Shown piece by piece: positions 1-13,218 of a stretch of 64,000 bases of DNA. The stretch comes from Cricetomys ansorgei (taxonomy: Eukaryota; Chordata; Mammalia; Rodentia; Nesomyidae): contig JAMJFZ010003746.1 in NCBI GenBank assembly GCA_026225945.1, forward strand, positions 2,139,501 through 2,203,500, given 5' to 3'. A program made the translations under genes and the position numbers. Under the pieces are notes generated by a model. That model ran no database searches. It was not told the DNA's origin and saw only the letters and a list, made by a program, of their open reading frames with translations. The stretch's first letter is position 1, and each line of letters starts with the position of its first letter.

Positions 1-1944
1 TTCTGGGTCTCTGTTTGGTTTATTAGTTCAGTGATCGCAGGGAGTAAGCACTTCTTCAAGGGCCCACCAGAGCTCATCTGTTGGCAGCAGAGTTTCCACT
101 CTCACAACCCAGAATATTGATTTAATTTCACGTCCTCACGTCCTTCATGCCCTTGAGTGGTAGCTATGAGAACTGCCCCAGAGTAACCCTTGGTATTTTC
201 TTCTTACATAATTTGGCAGTAAACCACAGAGATAAAAGCCATTAGAATGGCACACAGCTTTACAATCAAACCCTGGCTCTGGAGAAGCACCAACTCTTTG
301 ATACTGCCTTAAGCTAAAAGCCCATTATGACCAGGTTGGAGAAACTTTGGTCCTAATCTATAAACTTTTCCTTTTTGTCTGAATCAAATTACGGGATCCA
401 ATTGTCCTGTCTGCCCCTCCAGACCATCCTTCCATTTGGCAAGTCACCCCACAAATTGAACCACATGTAACCATAATCTGTTTCCCTCACTTTCCCAGTC
501 TCAGAACTTTGGGGTCAGTTCTTACTTCCTAGTATTGGGTTCTGAATACCCCTGTGCGTGACAGGTAGGCTGCCTGGAGTCCCTCTAGGCCAGAGTTGGT
601 ATGATCTGCTTAACACAAGAAGTTAGAAAAGGATTTGGGCTTGGGACACCTTCCCTGGTTACGCTAGAAACAGTTTTCCCAAGCATCGTGAGATCAAAGG
701 CCGCTCAGATGTTCACCATGTCCTAAATGCTTCTTCTCGGGTCCCACAGGAACCACGTAGTCCCGCGCTCTGTTGGTGGGCTTGCAGTGCTTGCCAACAA
801 GCTCGGACTTAGAAAACAGCAACCTCAGAGCATATTACGTGTTCAGTTATACAAAGTGGAGAGTGTCCGCACGTAGACTGACTTCAGCTGCCGAGGGAAG
901 TCATAACCAGAGTCTTACTCGCCATGGTGTACACGAGGATGAGGGAAAGAGCATGCTGGGCTTGAACTGAGGTTAAGTTACATCTGGGAGCCATGGGGAC
1001 ATTCAGGGGAGTCAGCCAAGGAGGCTCTGGACCCCCAGAGAGTAAGTCGCTACAGAGACCAGATAAAGAGGCAGAAGAGATGAGGCGGGACAGAGAACAC
1101 TTCCTGACCCAGTGTCTGCAGAGGCCTGAGGCTCTAGGGAGGTGGAGTCCGAGGTAAAGGACCGAAGCACGTGGTAAAGCTGAGCTCACCTGAGAGCTGC
1201 ATGAGATCAGGAGGGGCTGGCCAAGGGGAAGCACTAGTGAAAGTGAAAATCTTCCTTGTATTCTTTACTCTGCTCCGCATCCCCGACCCCAAGAGTTGTC
1301 CTGGGAAGTCTGGACTTCAGGTAGTGAGGAAGGGATACCACATCCTGAGCTGTGAGGTTTCCTGCCTACCCTCTTCCCATGTCAGGGAATAAGAACAGCA
1401 GGGGTCAACCTGCATGTTCCTTACCTCACAGTAGCAAATCTCAAAGTTCTGGTCTTCAAAACAAGTCTTGACTTTGGCGCCTCCTACTGGCCCCTGTACC
1501 TAGGCATAGCCCCACCAGCCTCTCTCACTGGGATTTCTGGGGCAGCCTCATACCTAGTTGCCCTGTCTTGGCTCAGGCTCCCTGTAGCAAGTCTCCGCAC
1601 CAGAGCAGCAAGGGTCCTCTTATAGCAGAAGCCACACCCAGCCACCACTGTGTCTGGTACCTGGTGGAAAGGCCCTAACCCTCATGATCCCCAGCCAGCT
1701 CCTACTCTCTCCCTCCCTCTTTCGCTCCAGATACATGAACCTTGCTTCTCCTCCCATTTCCAGAAGTTTCACTATGCAGGTCCCTGCTCCCACCAATGGC
1801 TGGCCCAGCTGTCTCACAGAAGTTGCTATAAGATGCTCACTTTATGTCCTTGGGCTCTGAACTCAGAGAAAGCTTCCATGACCTCTACTTTAACCCCTTG
1901 TTCTACATTATCTCTTAAAATGTATTACTATTGCGTGGTATGGC

Positions 1945-2115
1945 GTGTGTGTGTGCGTGTGTGCGCATGTGTGTGGACTGTGCACCACAGCGCATGTGTG
2001 GAGGGAGAGAGGACAGCTTTTTGGAGTCAACCTGCCCTGCGTCTACAGGCTTCCAGGACTGAACTCAGGCTGTCAGCCTGCACAGCAAGTACTTGACCTG
2101 AACAATGGCTCATTC
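1945..2115 (-). mobile_element. B2/B3-type SINE, reversed
   Basis: A GT-rich tail is followed by GGCTTCCAGGACTGAACTCA, GCTGTCAG, CAAGTACTTGACC and AATGGCTCAT, the reverse complement of a tRNA-derived B3 head. Confidence 0.75.
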
Positions 2116-2164
2116 TATTTTTAAAAGGAATATTATCGCCCGACAAAAATCCATTTCTTTGCTC

Positions 2165-2300
2165 AGTGTTTCATTTCCCTTATGAGGATTGAGGTCCGTG
2201 GGGGAGGGGAGTCACACACGGTATCTGGTTCCCTAATTCTCTTAACTGTGCTTGGCCCACAGAAGGCGATCCTTGAGTATTCTGTTGAATGAATGGCTTT
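2165..2300 (+). mobile_element. L2 LINE 3'-end relic
   Basis: CTGTGCTTGGCCCACAGAAG followed by TGAGTATTCTGTTGAATGAA follows the L2 3' end (consensus ends with an AATAAA-like and TGTTGAATGAATG run). It is diverged. Confidence 0.55.
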
Positions 2301-2395
2301 TACTGTAAATGTGACACGTTGGTACTCGCCCACCCGAGGGTCAGGCTGTGGCCCCGCAGGCACGTGCTTGCTTGTGTGCACCTGATGTGAGGTGG

Positions 2396-2575
2396 GGGCG
2401 GGGCATAGAAGGATGTAAGTGAGGGGAGAAGGCTCGGGAAGTGGATCTGGGAGGAGTTAGGGGGAGGAGGGAGTGATTATGATCCAAATACATTTGATAC
2501 ATGTATGAATTATGAAAGGATCAATAAGTTATTTGACTTAAATAAAATTAAAATGTGATTTTTTTAAAAAAAGAA
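2396..2575 (+). mobile_element. Rodent L1 3'-end fragment
   Basis: GGAAGTGGATCTGGGAGGAG, TTAGGGGGAGGAGGGAGTG and ATTATGATCCAAATACATT, ending in an AATAAAATTAAAA run, match the G-rich 3' UTR and tail of rodent L1. Confidence 0.72.
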
Positions 2576-4604
2576 CACGAGTGGGGTTCTGAGGTGAGGG
2601 ACAAGGCTATCTGGGCCCGGCATGGCACGGCTGACAGCAGGACACAGGTTTCACCATGGGCGATATGGTGAGATCTGTAGGGACCCAGTCAGCAGCTTTG
2701 GCAACAGGGGTGACGGCCCTCGGGCCTGCTAACCCTCTGGACCTGCATCTCAAGGCTGCTGCTGCTGACACAGGACCACAAGCCCCACCCAGACTCACTG
2801 TCCTCTTACGCCAGCTGGTGGTAAGCCAGGTTTAATGATGTATCAGATTTTATCCTAACTGATCAAAAGAAGGAACTCCACAGACTCACACACCGACCAA
2901 GAGAGCTTTGGAGAGCAAATACTTAGGTCCCAAGCTGCAGTCCACACACGACACAGATGGAACCCCCAGGCCCCTCTGCCCCATCGCTGGACATCATGTT
3001 TCTCTTCCTGCACCATCCTCTCCAGTGTGTGTCTCTGCCTCTATCCACCCGGCTCACTGTTTTCTCCTGAACTGTACACTTGAGGCAGCCTTCCCCCGTC
3101 GAGTTCCCTGCTACCTAAACACTCTTCCTCTTTTCTCCTCCCTGCCTCCTTCAGCTTTTTCATGAACTGATCATCTATTCTCTATCGTTCCCCTTTCCCT
3201 CGCCCTTCTGGGTTAAAACACTGAACCCTCTGATGAACCCTCTGTTCAGGGACACCTTGTCACCATCCCTTTTCCCTCTGTACATCTGTTTTGGGATTTG
3301 GGGCTCTGTAGAATTCTTTCTCTTCTATAATGCTCTGAGACTTTACACAACCTTTCATTTCAGAAGTCTTTTGCTTCACAGAGCGTGGAGCCAGCCCGTT
3401 ACCTTCACTGTGGCGTAGAATAGCCCCAGGGCTTGCTACAGTAGAGGATCCTGGAGACAACAGCACTAACTAGCACTAACTGCTGGGGATGCTCTGCAAT
3501 GCTCCGCCTCATTCCTCTGCTCCAGAGAGGGCTGTAGCTAAAGACACCTCTCCCAACTGTTTTTATTTGGAAGGATGGAAATATTCTCTCGGTTTTGGTG
3601 GGAAGTTACCTATTGCAGGAATAGGAGAGTATTTATAAACTTAATCTCACACAGTAACTTTAGGTACTGTGGTGTTTTGTGATAGAACAGAAAAAGAAGG
3701 GAGGAGGAAAGAGTAAAGTCACATGGGGGTCAGAATACGTGGAGTGAGTAAGCACAGCCCCTCTCTTTCCTCTCCCTGGACCTGCCACAGGGACCAGTGG
3801 TGGGTGTCCTTGCCCAAAACTGCAGTGAAGTTGAGCCTGGTCCTTGAGGATGCAACAGACTCGGGAAGTATTTGTATGATGGGGATATAAAGTGGGATGT
3901 GGTGGGTCAGAAGGAGTCATAAAGAATTCTAGAATGTCTTGGTCAGGAACTAGGACAGTTTGGGCCCAAGGCACAGTTCCTGCTAGTATCCACCTCTGTT
4001 CTCTCCATTCTGCATGGAAAAATAACAGTCAGGATGACCTTAGGAGGGTACTTCTTTGAGGTTCTGGAACAGAGTTGCTCAGCATTGCCTAAACTGGCCC
4101 CTAAAAATCATAAATGAGTCAGGATTTGAGAGGAAGTGTATTCAAATAATCTTTACTGTATTTTCTTAAGCTCTTACAGGTGATAGTTACTATCCTAGAG
4201 AGTTAACTTCCCTTTTTGCCAAAAGGCAGCATGTGGCTCTTGGATCTGAGTGTCTTTTCTATAGACTCCTGATGGGGAGCTTCACAAATACAAGATTCCT
4301 ATTTATCAGTAGCCTTAAAGGAGCTGAGTGGCTCCTGGGATCCCAAGAGAGTACTTTAGAAAGCAGTAAAGAAAGTTGGGAGATCTGAGTGGGGGTTGGG
4401 CCAGACTCTGGGCAACGTCCTGGAGATCTTTACAGCCTGGAAGATTCGCAAGTGGCACTCACATAGGGCTTCGGGCACTCCAAATGTGGTCACGAGTTAG
4501 GGTGAATGTGCCTTCCTATGTCAGCCTAATGGCACATTCGAGTGCATGGGAGGCAGCTGCAGGGGAGGAGGAGGAGACTACAAGGGTATTTTGATTTATA
4601 ACTA

Positions 4605-4830
4605 ATGCAGTAGAAACACTAGTAATACTAGGTGCTAACATGCACCAAGGTACGCGGTATGTTAGACAGGGCAGTCACAATGCTAACATCCCTCAGAGCA
4701 ACTCAGTCTCACAGTGACCTAAAAGAGGACGAGAAAGAGGAGTGCTTCCCATCATTCCCATCTTACAGATGAGACAACTGAGGTATCGAGTTGAGCTATT
4801 TGTTCAAGGTCTCACTGCTTAGGTATCACA
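4605..4830 (+). mobile_element. MIR SINE
   Basis: TAGGTGCTAACATGCACCAA, CTCAGTCTCACAGTGACC, CCATCTTACAGATGAGACAA, CTGAGGTATCGAG and AAGGTCTCACTGCTTAGG follow the MIR core and tail order. Confidence 0.8.
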
Positions 4831-6871
4831 TTGGTGGCAACAAAAGGCAGGTCTGTCTCTCAGAACATCTCTGGACCACAGTGAGCTGCAGAGCTGATGG
4901 GCAGGCTGTCCTGTCTGAGTCCTGAGATAGGACCTAAAGGATTTCTTTTTCTTACTGCCTCTTGTTAGATGGTTGCTGACTCTCTTCTTCGCTTCTCCTG
5001 GGGTCTGGTAAACACTATTTTTAACTTTAGAGCTTTCACTGACTCTCAAATAATTCTCATACGTCCCATGTTTGAGGTCTGGGTTTTGTTTTTTTCAGAT
5101 TCATATAGAAAAAGAACTTCACTGCTGTTATAATGTTATATGCTATAATTATGCTGTTATAATGTCTTGGAACGATTGTCCATTGATTCTCTTTTAACTG
5201 TTCTGTATATTCTCACTGTGAAAATATTGACAAGAAACAACTTAAAAAAATCTGTCTTGACCAGAGGGTGACCCATAGGCCCTGTTGCAAGAAGAACTAA
5301 TGGTATTTTCAGGCCTCAGAAAGTCCATAAGCAGAATAATTCCATTGTCTAACCGGAGATTACTTCTTCAAGTCCCAAACCATCGGGAAATGTGTACATT
5401 TTAAGCACACACATGTGAACAGTGGTAAGGTAAATGAAGGGCAGGAAATCTGTGTAGGGTGCTGACTGCTGGGGACACCTGTATCCAACTCTTGACTTGA
5501 AATGCCTCGAATAGGGCTGGCTGGGTGCAGGCACTGCGATCCTGCCCACTGAGCCTAGAGATGGGGCACCTGCATGTGGTCCATCCATTAAGCAAGTCTA
5601 TTTCTCCTCCTCAAATCTCCTGGAGAATACTTCACAAAGTCTTTACAATATTTCACAATACTTCAATGTCACACCTTAAAGAAGATTTTTTTAAAACAGT
5701 GGAGTATGAGTAGTGGCTATGGTTCTTTGAACACGTGAAATCCTTTGAGAGAACACTGAGAGCTCTGCCTCCCAAAATAGCCAGAGTTCCTGGTCCACAC
5801 TTGAGGCCTCGTGACCCTACTGACTTCTCCTAATAGCAGTAACTACACGGTCTGGGCTGAAAACAAAAGCCCCTGGTTGCGTCTCACTGGAGTCTCGGCA
5901 ATACTGTGCATTCAGATGGCTGCCCGAGCATCGTGGCAAGAACAGCGACAGCCAGGATGCTTCATGGGGCCTGGTGACGCACGCGGAGGAATGGCCTGTG
6001 TGAGTTGTGGGACTTGCCCTTGACCCGGAGGCACAGTCTCCATTCTTATTTTACAGCACAATCCAAGTGAGGGGTTCAAGTGCTCCTGTTTCCAAAGATT
6101 GCCTGGGGCAGAGATTCCTCAGGGACATGGGGACTTCTATTTGGAGGTTTGAAAGACTCCCTCCATCTATCCCTAAATATGCCTTTGTAAGGTGACCACA
6201 GCCCACTTTCTGCAACATGCGTTACACTGACAACCAGATAGGTATCTCAAAGGTTTTTATGAAATGATGCTCTTGTGGTTGGAAGGCCCTCGGATGTTTT
6301 CCCAGTCAATCTCATATTATTTCATTCTTTTATTAAAAGCAGTGGTTGCAACAAGAAAGCATAGGATTCTGTCATTTGCAAAATTGTGGAGGGAGCTGGA
6401 GGATATTGCATTATGTCAGGCATAGACGAAAAGTGCCATGTGCTCCACTTGCAGGTGGAGCCCGAAACACTGATCTCAAAGACATAAAGAATGGGGCAGT
6501 AAGTTAGCAGCCAGGGTGAAGGGAAAGAGAGGGGGAAATGAGTAACAGCACAGAAGTGGAAGGTACAGTAACCTGTGATGCTTCTGATGCACAGCAGAGT
6601 AATAACTGCCAACAACAGGGAATTAAAACTTTCAAAATATTTAGGAGAGAGGATTTTGAATGTTTTTAGCAGAAAGGCCTAAGTATTTAAAGGTAAGACG
6701 ATATGCTACATTCTGTCATCTGATCGCTATGTGTTGTACACACAGACTGAAATGTTACTCTGTGTTCCATAAATATGCAAATTACCATTTGCCATTTTAA
6801 AAAGGAAAGATGTAAAAAAAATCTCAGAGCAAAAGGCACACACAGACACCCCATCCCCCCCCCACAGACAG

Positions 6872-6898
6872 ACACACACACACACACACACACACACA
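6872..6898 (+). repeat. (CA)n microsatellite
   Basis: An uninterrupted CA run of about 13 units next to an L1M 3' end. Confidence 0.98.
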
Positions 6899-7575
6899 TG
6901 AATAGTGGTGAAATTGGAACCCTTAAATTGTACATCACTGGTGAGGATGTAAATGGTCTAGTCTCTTTAAAATACAATTCTATCATTTCTCAAAACCTTC
7001 AAGAGTTTCTGAAAGAACCCAGAGGTTGCGTTCCTAGATACAGATCCAAAAGAAAGGAAGATTATATATCTCTGTAAAAGCTTGAAGACAAATGTTCACA
7101 CAAGCATTTAAAGCAGCCACCCTCGGCCCCCACCACTGATCAATGACGATGCTGAATAACCACGCAATGGAACATTATCCGCCAAGAAGAGGTGTGAAGT
7201 TCCGCTCCATGCTAAAAGACTGGAGTGTGACTTGAAAACACGAAGCCAAGTGGAAGCAGCTGAACACAAGACCACACACTTCACCATTACACTCATCAGG
7301 CACGCCCACAATGGGCTCCTGCTCCCCTGAGCTCTTTCTCAGGATGTCTGTCACGCAATAGAAACACCTTAACAGTGATGAACGGCTACCTAGGGATGGA
7401 GTCAGGGGTGAGAAATGTTTATATAGTTTCTTTGGAGGATGACGGAAAATGTTCTGAAACCAGAATGTGGTGATGGTTGAAAACCCCTGAGTCACACACA
7501 CGGGTGAAGTGTGCTCTTTAAAGTGCTGAGTACCTGGTGCACAAGTTACATCTCGACAAAATGGTTCACAAAACA
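6895..7575 (+). mobile_element. Old mammalian L1 (L1M-class) 3' end
   Basis: It holds the L1M hallmarks in order: AATGGAACATTATCCGCCAA, ATGCTAAAAGACTGG, AGCCAAGTGGAAGC, TGGTGATGGTTGAAAACC and TTACATCTCGACAAAA at the end. A CA repeat precedes it and a B1 follows it. Confidence 0.82.
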
Positions 7576-7584
7576 TGATGATGT

Positions 7585-7735
7585 GCCGGGCGGTGGCAGC
7601 ACGCCTTTAATCCCAGCGCTCGGGAGGCAGAGGCAGGTGGATCTCTGTGGGTTCGAGGCCAGCCTGGTCTACAGAGCGAGTTCCAGGACGGCCAGAGTCA
7701 CAACAGAGAAACCCTGTCTTGAAAACAAAACAAAC
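7585..7735 (+). mobile_element. B1 SINE, full length with A-rich tail
   Basis: It starts GCCGGGCGGTGG, continues CACGCCTTTAATCCCAGC and GAGGCCAGCCTGGTCTACAG, and ends in an AAACAAAAC tail. It is flanked by the direct repeat TGATGATG (7576-7583 and 7736-7743), a short target-site duplication. It sits directly after the 3' end of an old L1. Confidence 0.93.
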
Positions 7736-8111
7736 TGATGATGCGTGCCCGTGAGTTGATTCCACCAGTCCAGGCTGAGCGCTGTCTCGGAACAGGCTGC
7801 CCACCCCTGTGCCCCTGCTGTAACCTCCTCCTGAGGCCCTGCCTGTCCTGGAGTGAGGACGGTCTGTGGATGGGCCGATGCACAGACAGACAGACGGGTG
7901 TGTGTGTGGAGGGCGAGTTCAAGGCCCCCACAGCACAATCTCTACCACCTGACTGACAGCTCACCGTCCCTGCTGCGTCTGTAGTGACCCACGTCCGGCA
8001 GAGAGACCCGTTTCTCAGCTCTCCTAACAGTGAGGACAGCCAATGAGACCAGAAAAAGCTCTTGATAAAAATTCTGGAAGAAGTGTTTTCTCACATTTTA
8101 AAAAGTATACG

Positions 8112-8272
8112 TGTTTATTTATTTTGTGCTGGGGAAGGCGCGCATGCGGAAGCCGGAGGCCAACCTGTCTGGGTTGGTTCCCTTCCTCTACCTCGTGGTT
8201 TATGAAGACCGCACTCAGGTCTTCAGGCTTGATGGTAGGTGCTTTACCTTCCGGGCAATCTTGCTGCCCTTC
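8112..8272 (-). mobile_element. B3-type SINE relic, reversed
   Basis: The plus strand reads GCATGCGGAAGCCGGAGGCC, GACCGCACTCAGGTCTTCAG, GTAGGTGCTTTACC and then GCAATCTTGC. This is a diverged, reversed B3 copy. Confidence 0.65.
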
Positions 8273-8292
8273 AAGCTTTAATAATAAATGAA

Positions 8293-8436
8293 TTTATTTA
8301 TTTAGAGGGGTAAAGCACACATGTGTGGAAGTTGGAGGAGTCAGTTCTCCTCCTTCCACGAGGGACTCAGGGACTGAACTCAGGCTGTCAGAGCTGGCGG
8401 CAAGCCCCTTTGCCCACTGAGCCATCTTAGCAGCCT
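8293..8436 (-). mobile_element. B2/B3-type SINE, reversed
   Basis: The plus strand has TGTGTGGAAGTTGGAGGAG, GACTGAACTCAGGCTGTCAG, and CCCACTGAGCCATCTTAGCA, the reversed B2/B3 head. It lies back to back with the preceding B3 copy and next to an L1. Confidence 0.78.
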
Positions 8437-8449
8437 GTCTTTCCCAATT

Positions 8450-9045
8450 TTTTTATTTTGTTAAAGCACATAAAATATAAAATTACCATGGTCCGCTTTT
8501 AAGTCTACAGTTCAAGGATGTTAAATATATCAGTAGTGTGTAGCATCCATTTCTGTGCCTCCTTTCATCCTACAAAACTAAAACTCTGGCCTTTAAATAG
8601 TAACCGCCTTTTCCCTCCCCTCTTCCCTTCAGCCACTGCCTTGCTTTCTGCCTCTGCACTGGTGCTGCGACTAGCAATTCCAAATGAGCACAACCAAACA
8701 GCTTTTGCCTTTTGCGACTGGCTTATTCTACTCAGCACAATGTCCCCAAACAGCATCCATGTTGTCGCATGTATGCAAACTTTCTCTTTAAGGCTTAGCA
8801 ATATTCTGCTGGATGTAGACACTACTTTTGCTCCACCCATTCGCCTGACGCTCGGGGTTCTCCCGCCTTCTGGCTCTTGTCAATAATGTCATTATGAATG
8901 TGAGCGCGCCAGCACTGCTTCAGGACCTGGCTTTCAATGCTGTGGGTTAGCACTCAGAAGTACAGTTACCGGGAACTGAGAAACGGACGCTCTGTTTTTC
9001 CGCACCGGCTGTACCATTCACTACACATTTCTACTGCAAGGTGGT
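8450..9045 (-). mobile_element. Old mammalian L1 (L1M-class) 3' end, reversed
   Basis: The plus strand reads AAAGCACATAAAATATAAAA, TACAAAACTAAAACTCTGGC, GCGACTGGCTTATTCTACTC, CATCCATGTTGTCGCATGTA, CCGGCTGTACCATTCACTAC. This is the reverse complement of an L1M 3' end, nearly complete over about 600 bp. Confidence 0.85.
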
Positions 9046-9661
9046 TAATCTTGACCTTGAACTTGGCGAGATTCAGAATCACTTAGGATACAAACCTCCG
9101 GGCACATCTGTGAGGCTTTTTGCAGAGACGTTTAACAGAGGGGCAGGAGCCACCCTGAACGTGGGCAGCACCATTTTCCACACTGGCATGACAGAGAGAA
9201 TATGAAGGAGGAAAGGAACCGAGCACCTGCTCTCTGTGCTTCCTGACTGCTGATGTGCTGTGCCGAGCCACCGCACGCTTTGGGTGCCACACCTTCCCAC
9301 CCCAGTGGACTCTGACCCCAAATAAAACCTTTTTTCTTTAAGCTGCTCATCAGATATTTGGTCACAGGATTGAGAAAAGAAACCAGCATACACCGGGAGT
9401 GTCAGGGCTCCCAGTTTCTGTGTCCTTGCTCGAGCTTGCTATTCTGTTGCCCTGTTAGGTTTTGCATCTCTAACGACGGGTCTGCCTGAGATTTTGGGGA
9501 GCTAAGAAGCTGACTGAGTCCTTTTCTTCTTGTCTAGAATTGATAAAACCTCAGTGTCTAGAAGCCATCTCGTGACCTTAGAGTTCAGTCGACACCAATG
9601 TTGGTCTAGCCAAGGATGAAGGGGTCCAAGTCCCTGATGCTTTTCTAAAACTGGCAGCCTA

Positions 9662-11091
<1,430 letters not shown>

Positions 11092-11252
11092 CTTGCACTT
11101 CTGTGAGCCAGTGGGGCTGGTTATGATGCTCGGAGGCGATGGTGAGTGTGTTGAGGAACACCAGGAAGATCACAAGCCAGTAGAAGATGTTGGACTTAAC
11201 TGCCGCACGACACTTTCGCCTGCAAAATCTGTTCCACCTGCGCCAGTAGCGG
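11092..11252 (-). CDS. Cacna1c: Cacna1c exon 12: start of domain II, IIS1 helix
   Basis: This 161-bp exon encodes [20 protein letters not shown], the basic pre-S1 segment, then the IIS1 helix [20 protein letters not shown], then the extracellular start [13 protein letters not shown]. It starts with the base that completes Ser and ends one base into the Asp codon finished by exon 13. The acceptor is TTTCTAG|CCGC and the donor CAAG|GTGAGC. The second His of EHHNQP is encoded by CAT where the Cav1 family usually has Tyr (TAT), a one-base change. Otherwise the exon is intact. [11 protein letters not shown] separates alpha-1C from alpha-1D, which has N and RR at the matching sites. Confidence 0.96.
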
Positions 11253-11469
11253 CTAGAAAGGGACAAGGGGGCAAAGGCAGGGTGGGTTGGGAGATCCAGA
11301 CCTCTGCCAACCCGAGGCACATCAGGTGACACCTCACCTCTCACCGGCTTGGCCTGACTACACAACTGGTGTTGGAGTGATCAGATCTCTACCAAGCTAA
11401 CTGGCTCTGCTGCTGAGTTATGTTTGTATAGATAACTTGGGCATATCCGTCCTCGGTCAGAAATGAGAG

Positions 11470-11545
11470 CACTGGGGCTTCTCAGGGGTGAAGCCAAGCG
11501 CGTACAAGCCTTGGTCTCAATCTCCAGAACCGAAAGACAAAGGAA
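11470..11545 (+). mobile_element. ID-like tRNA-derived SINE relic
   Basis: CACTGGGGCTTCTCAGGGGT, GCGCGTACAAGCC and TCTCCAGAACCGAAAGAC resemble the ID element layout, with A-box-like and B-box-like parts and an A-rich end. It is diverged and only a weak call. Confidence 0.4.
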
Positions 11546-11689
11546 TCTCCAACTCCTTTTAATTTATAGTAATGGCATCATCAGAAGTAGTGTGGCAAGT
11601 GTTGGGGGACATCAGTCCTGGTGCTAGTGGCGGTGGCAGAACTAGAAAAAGGTTACTGTGAATGATGCCTTCTGTGTACCTGGAATTTT

Positions 11690-11850
11690 AGGGATGTCTC
11701 AGGGCTCCTCCGTAAGTCTTTAATATCTCTGTCAAGCATGTGCTACCCTGATGCTGAAGAGGGTAGTAAGGGCCACTGAGGTTGAGCAACCTGTGCAATA
11801 TACCAGAGTGGCAGAGGCAGTGTGATGCTCTCCTCAGCTCAGCCCCTTCC
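11690..11850 (+). mobile_element. MIR SINE relic
   Basis: GGCCACTGAGGTTGAGCAAC, CTGTGCAATATACCAGAGTG and GCAGAGGCAGTGTGATGC resemble the MIR 3' half. A weak match. Confidence 0.45.
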
Positions 11851-12062
11851 ACTGGATCCATATTTGCCTCACCATGCCGAGGAAGAGGTTGATTTGCATC
11901 AGAAGTTTTTTACACTCATGGGGTTATAGGATCTTTTGACAGTCAATGGATATTTATTTTCTGTTTAGAAAAATGGGCACACCCTCACACGCACACATGG
12001 AACTGGTGAGGCTCAGCTACAGTCACATAGCATTTCCCAGCACTCTTGTTCAGGGACTCTGT

Positions 12063-12290
12063 CAGTGGTTCTCACATGATTATGCATGGAAGGACCTGGA
12101 GAAACTTTAACAACCATCTGGCCACCCTTCCCCTGGTATGTCACCTCAGCACTAAATCAATCTGACTTAAAACTGAATAACTGGGTGCTGGGTGCATTCA
12201 GATATCCAAAAAAAAAAAAAAAAAAAAAAGCACCGGTACTGTTAAAAGTTCACCAGATGGTTCTAATGTGTAATTATGATTGAGAGCCAT
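12063..12290 (+). mobile_element. MER5A-type hAT transposon relic
   Basis: The end CAGTGGTTCTCACATGATTA and the opposite end CCAGATGGTTCTAATGTGTA then TGATTGAGAGCC are degenerate terminal inverted repeats of a non-autonomous Charlie-group element. A 22-base A run (12208-12229) interrupts it. Confidence 0.72.
12208..12229 (+). repeat. Poly-A tract inside MER5A relic
   Basis: A 22-base A run; it may mark a mononucleotide expansion inside the older element. Confidence 0.97.
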
Positions 12291-13194
12291 AAGAGAGAGC
12301 ACTGGATGATTCCAAAGAAACATTCCCACCTTACAATTCCATGATAGAGGGTTTCACTGCTTGCCCCCCCTCCCCCATGCAATCTTCTTCCTTAAGACAC
12401 AGCATGCAGTTACGTTGGGGACTCAGAGAATGATATATTTAACAGTTCTCTGGAATGCAATGGAGGAGTGAGGAGATTTGGGCCACAGACAGCCAGGCCT
12501 AGACTCACAATAGGAAGAACCACACAGTAAGGTTATATTTCAGAAAACCAAACATCAACAGATACAAGCACATAGTGAGCTTCTAGATCAGAGTGGAACA
12601 AAGAAGAAGCTCCAGCTCTCTGGATTAGAGATACTGTAAGTGGCAAAGGACACTGAGGGCACAGCAGATTTGGATGCAAAGCCAATGGGAGACTGGAATT
12701 CAAGATATGTGAAAAGTACAAGTCTGGGGTATCAAAATGCCTCTCTGGTGGTCTGGGAGTGTGTCACCCTCTGCCAACCAAAATCCAGAGAGGCGTGCTG
12801 TGGGAAAGGAAGACAGCTAGGAGATGGGCAGGGCATTCGGCTTGGAATGTGGCTCAGAGTGGTGGTGAGGCACGTATGCAGAAAGATTTAGGTACTCAGA
12901 GTCCCCTGCTTGGGTGGTAAAGAAGGAAGGAGAAACTGAGGCAATACTTGGCACAACAAGGATCTGAACTTTACGTGTGATAATTTCCGTTTGTCCCTTT
13001 CCAGTCTAGGCCTCTAAGCGAACATGTAGGACCTGTTTGCAGCAGAGACCTGAAAACCTCATTTTTTAGCCCATGAGTGGATGGAGCAGCTACATGGCAG
13101 GCCGTGCTTGGCACTGAGAAAAGGAGCAGAATGAAATATCATAGCAGGTTTCAAAATAAGTAGTAAGAAATACTTGAATTTAAAATCCTTAGAG

Positions 13195-13218
13195 GTGTGT
13201 GTGTGTGTGTGTGTGTGT
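13195..13218 (+). repeat. (GT)n microsatellite
   Basis: A pure GT run of 12 units in intron 11. Confidence 0.98.

Noticed and set aside
7175..7964. Several overlapping open frames
   Set aside because: They lie in L1M and B1 sequence and have no conserved domain.
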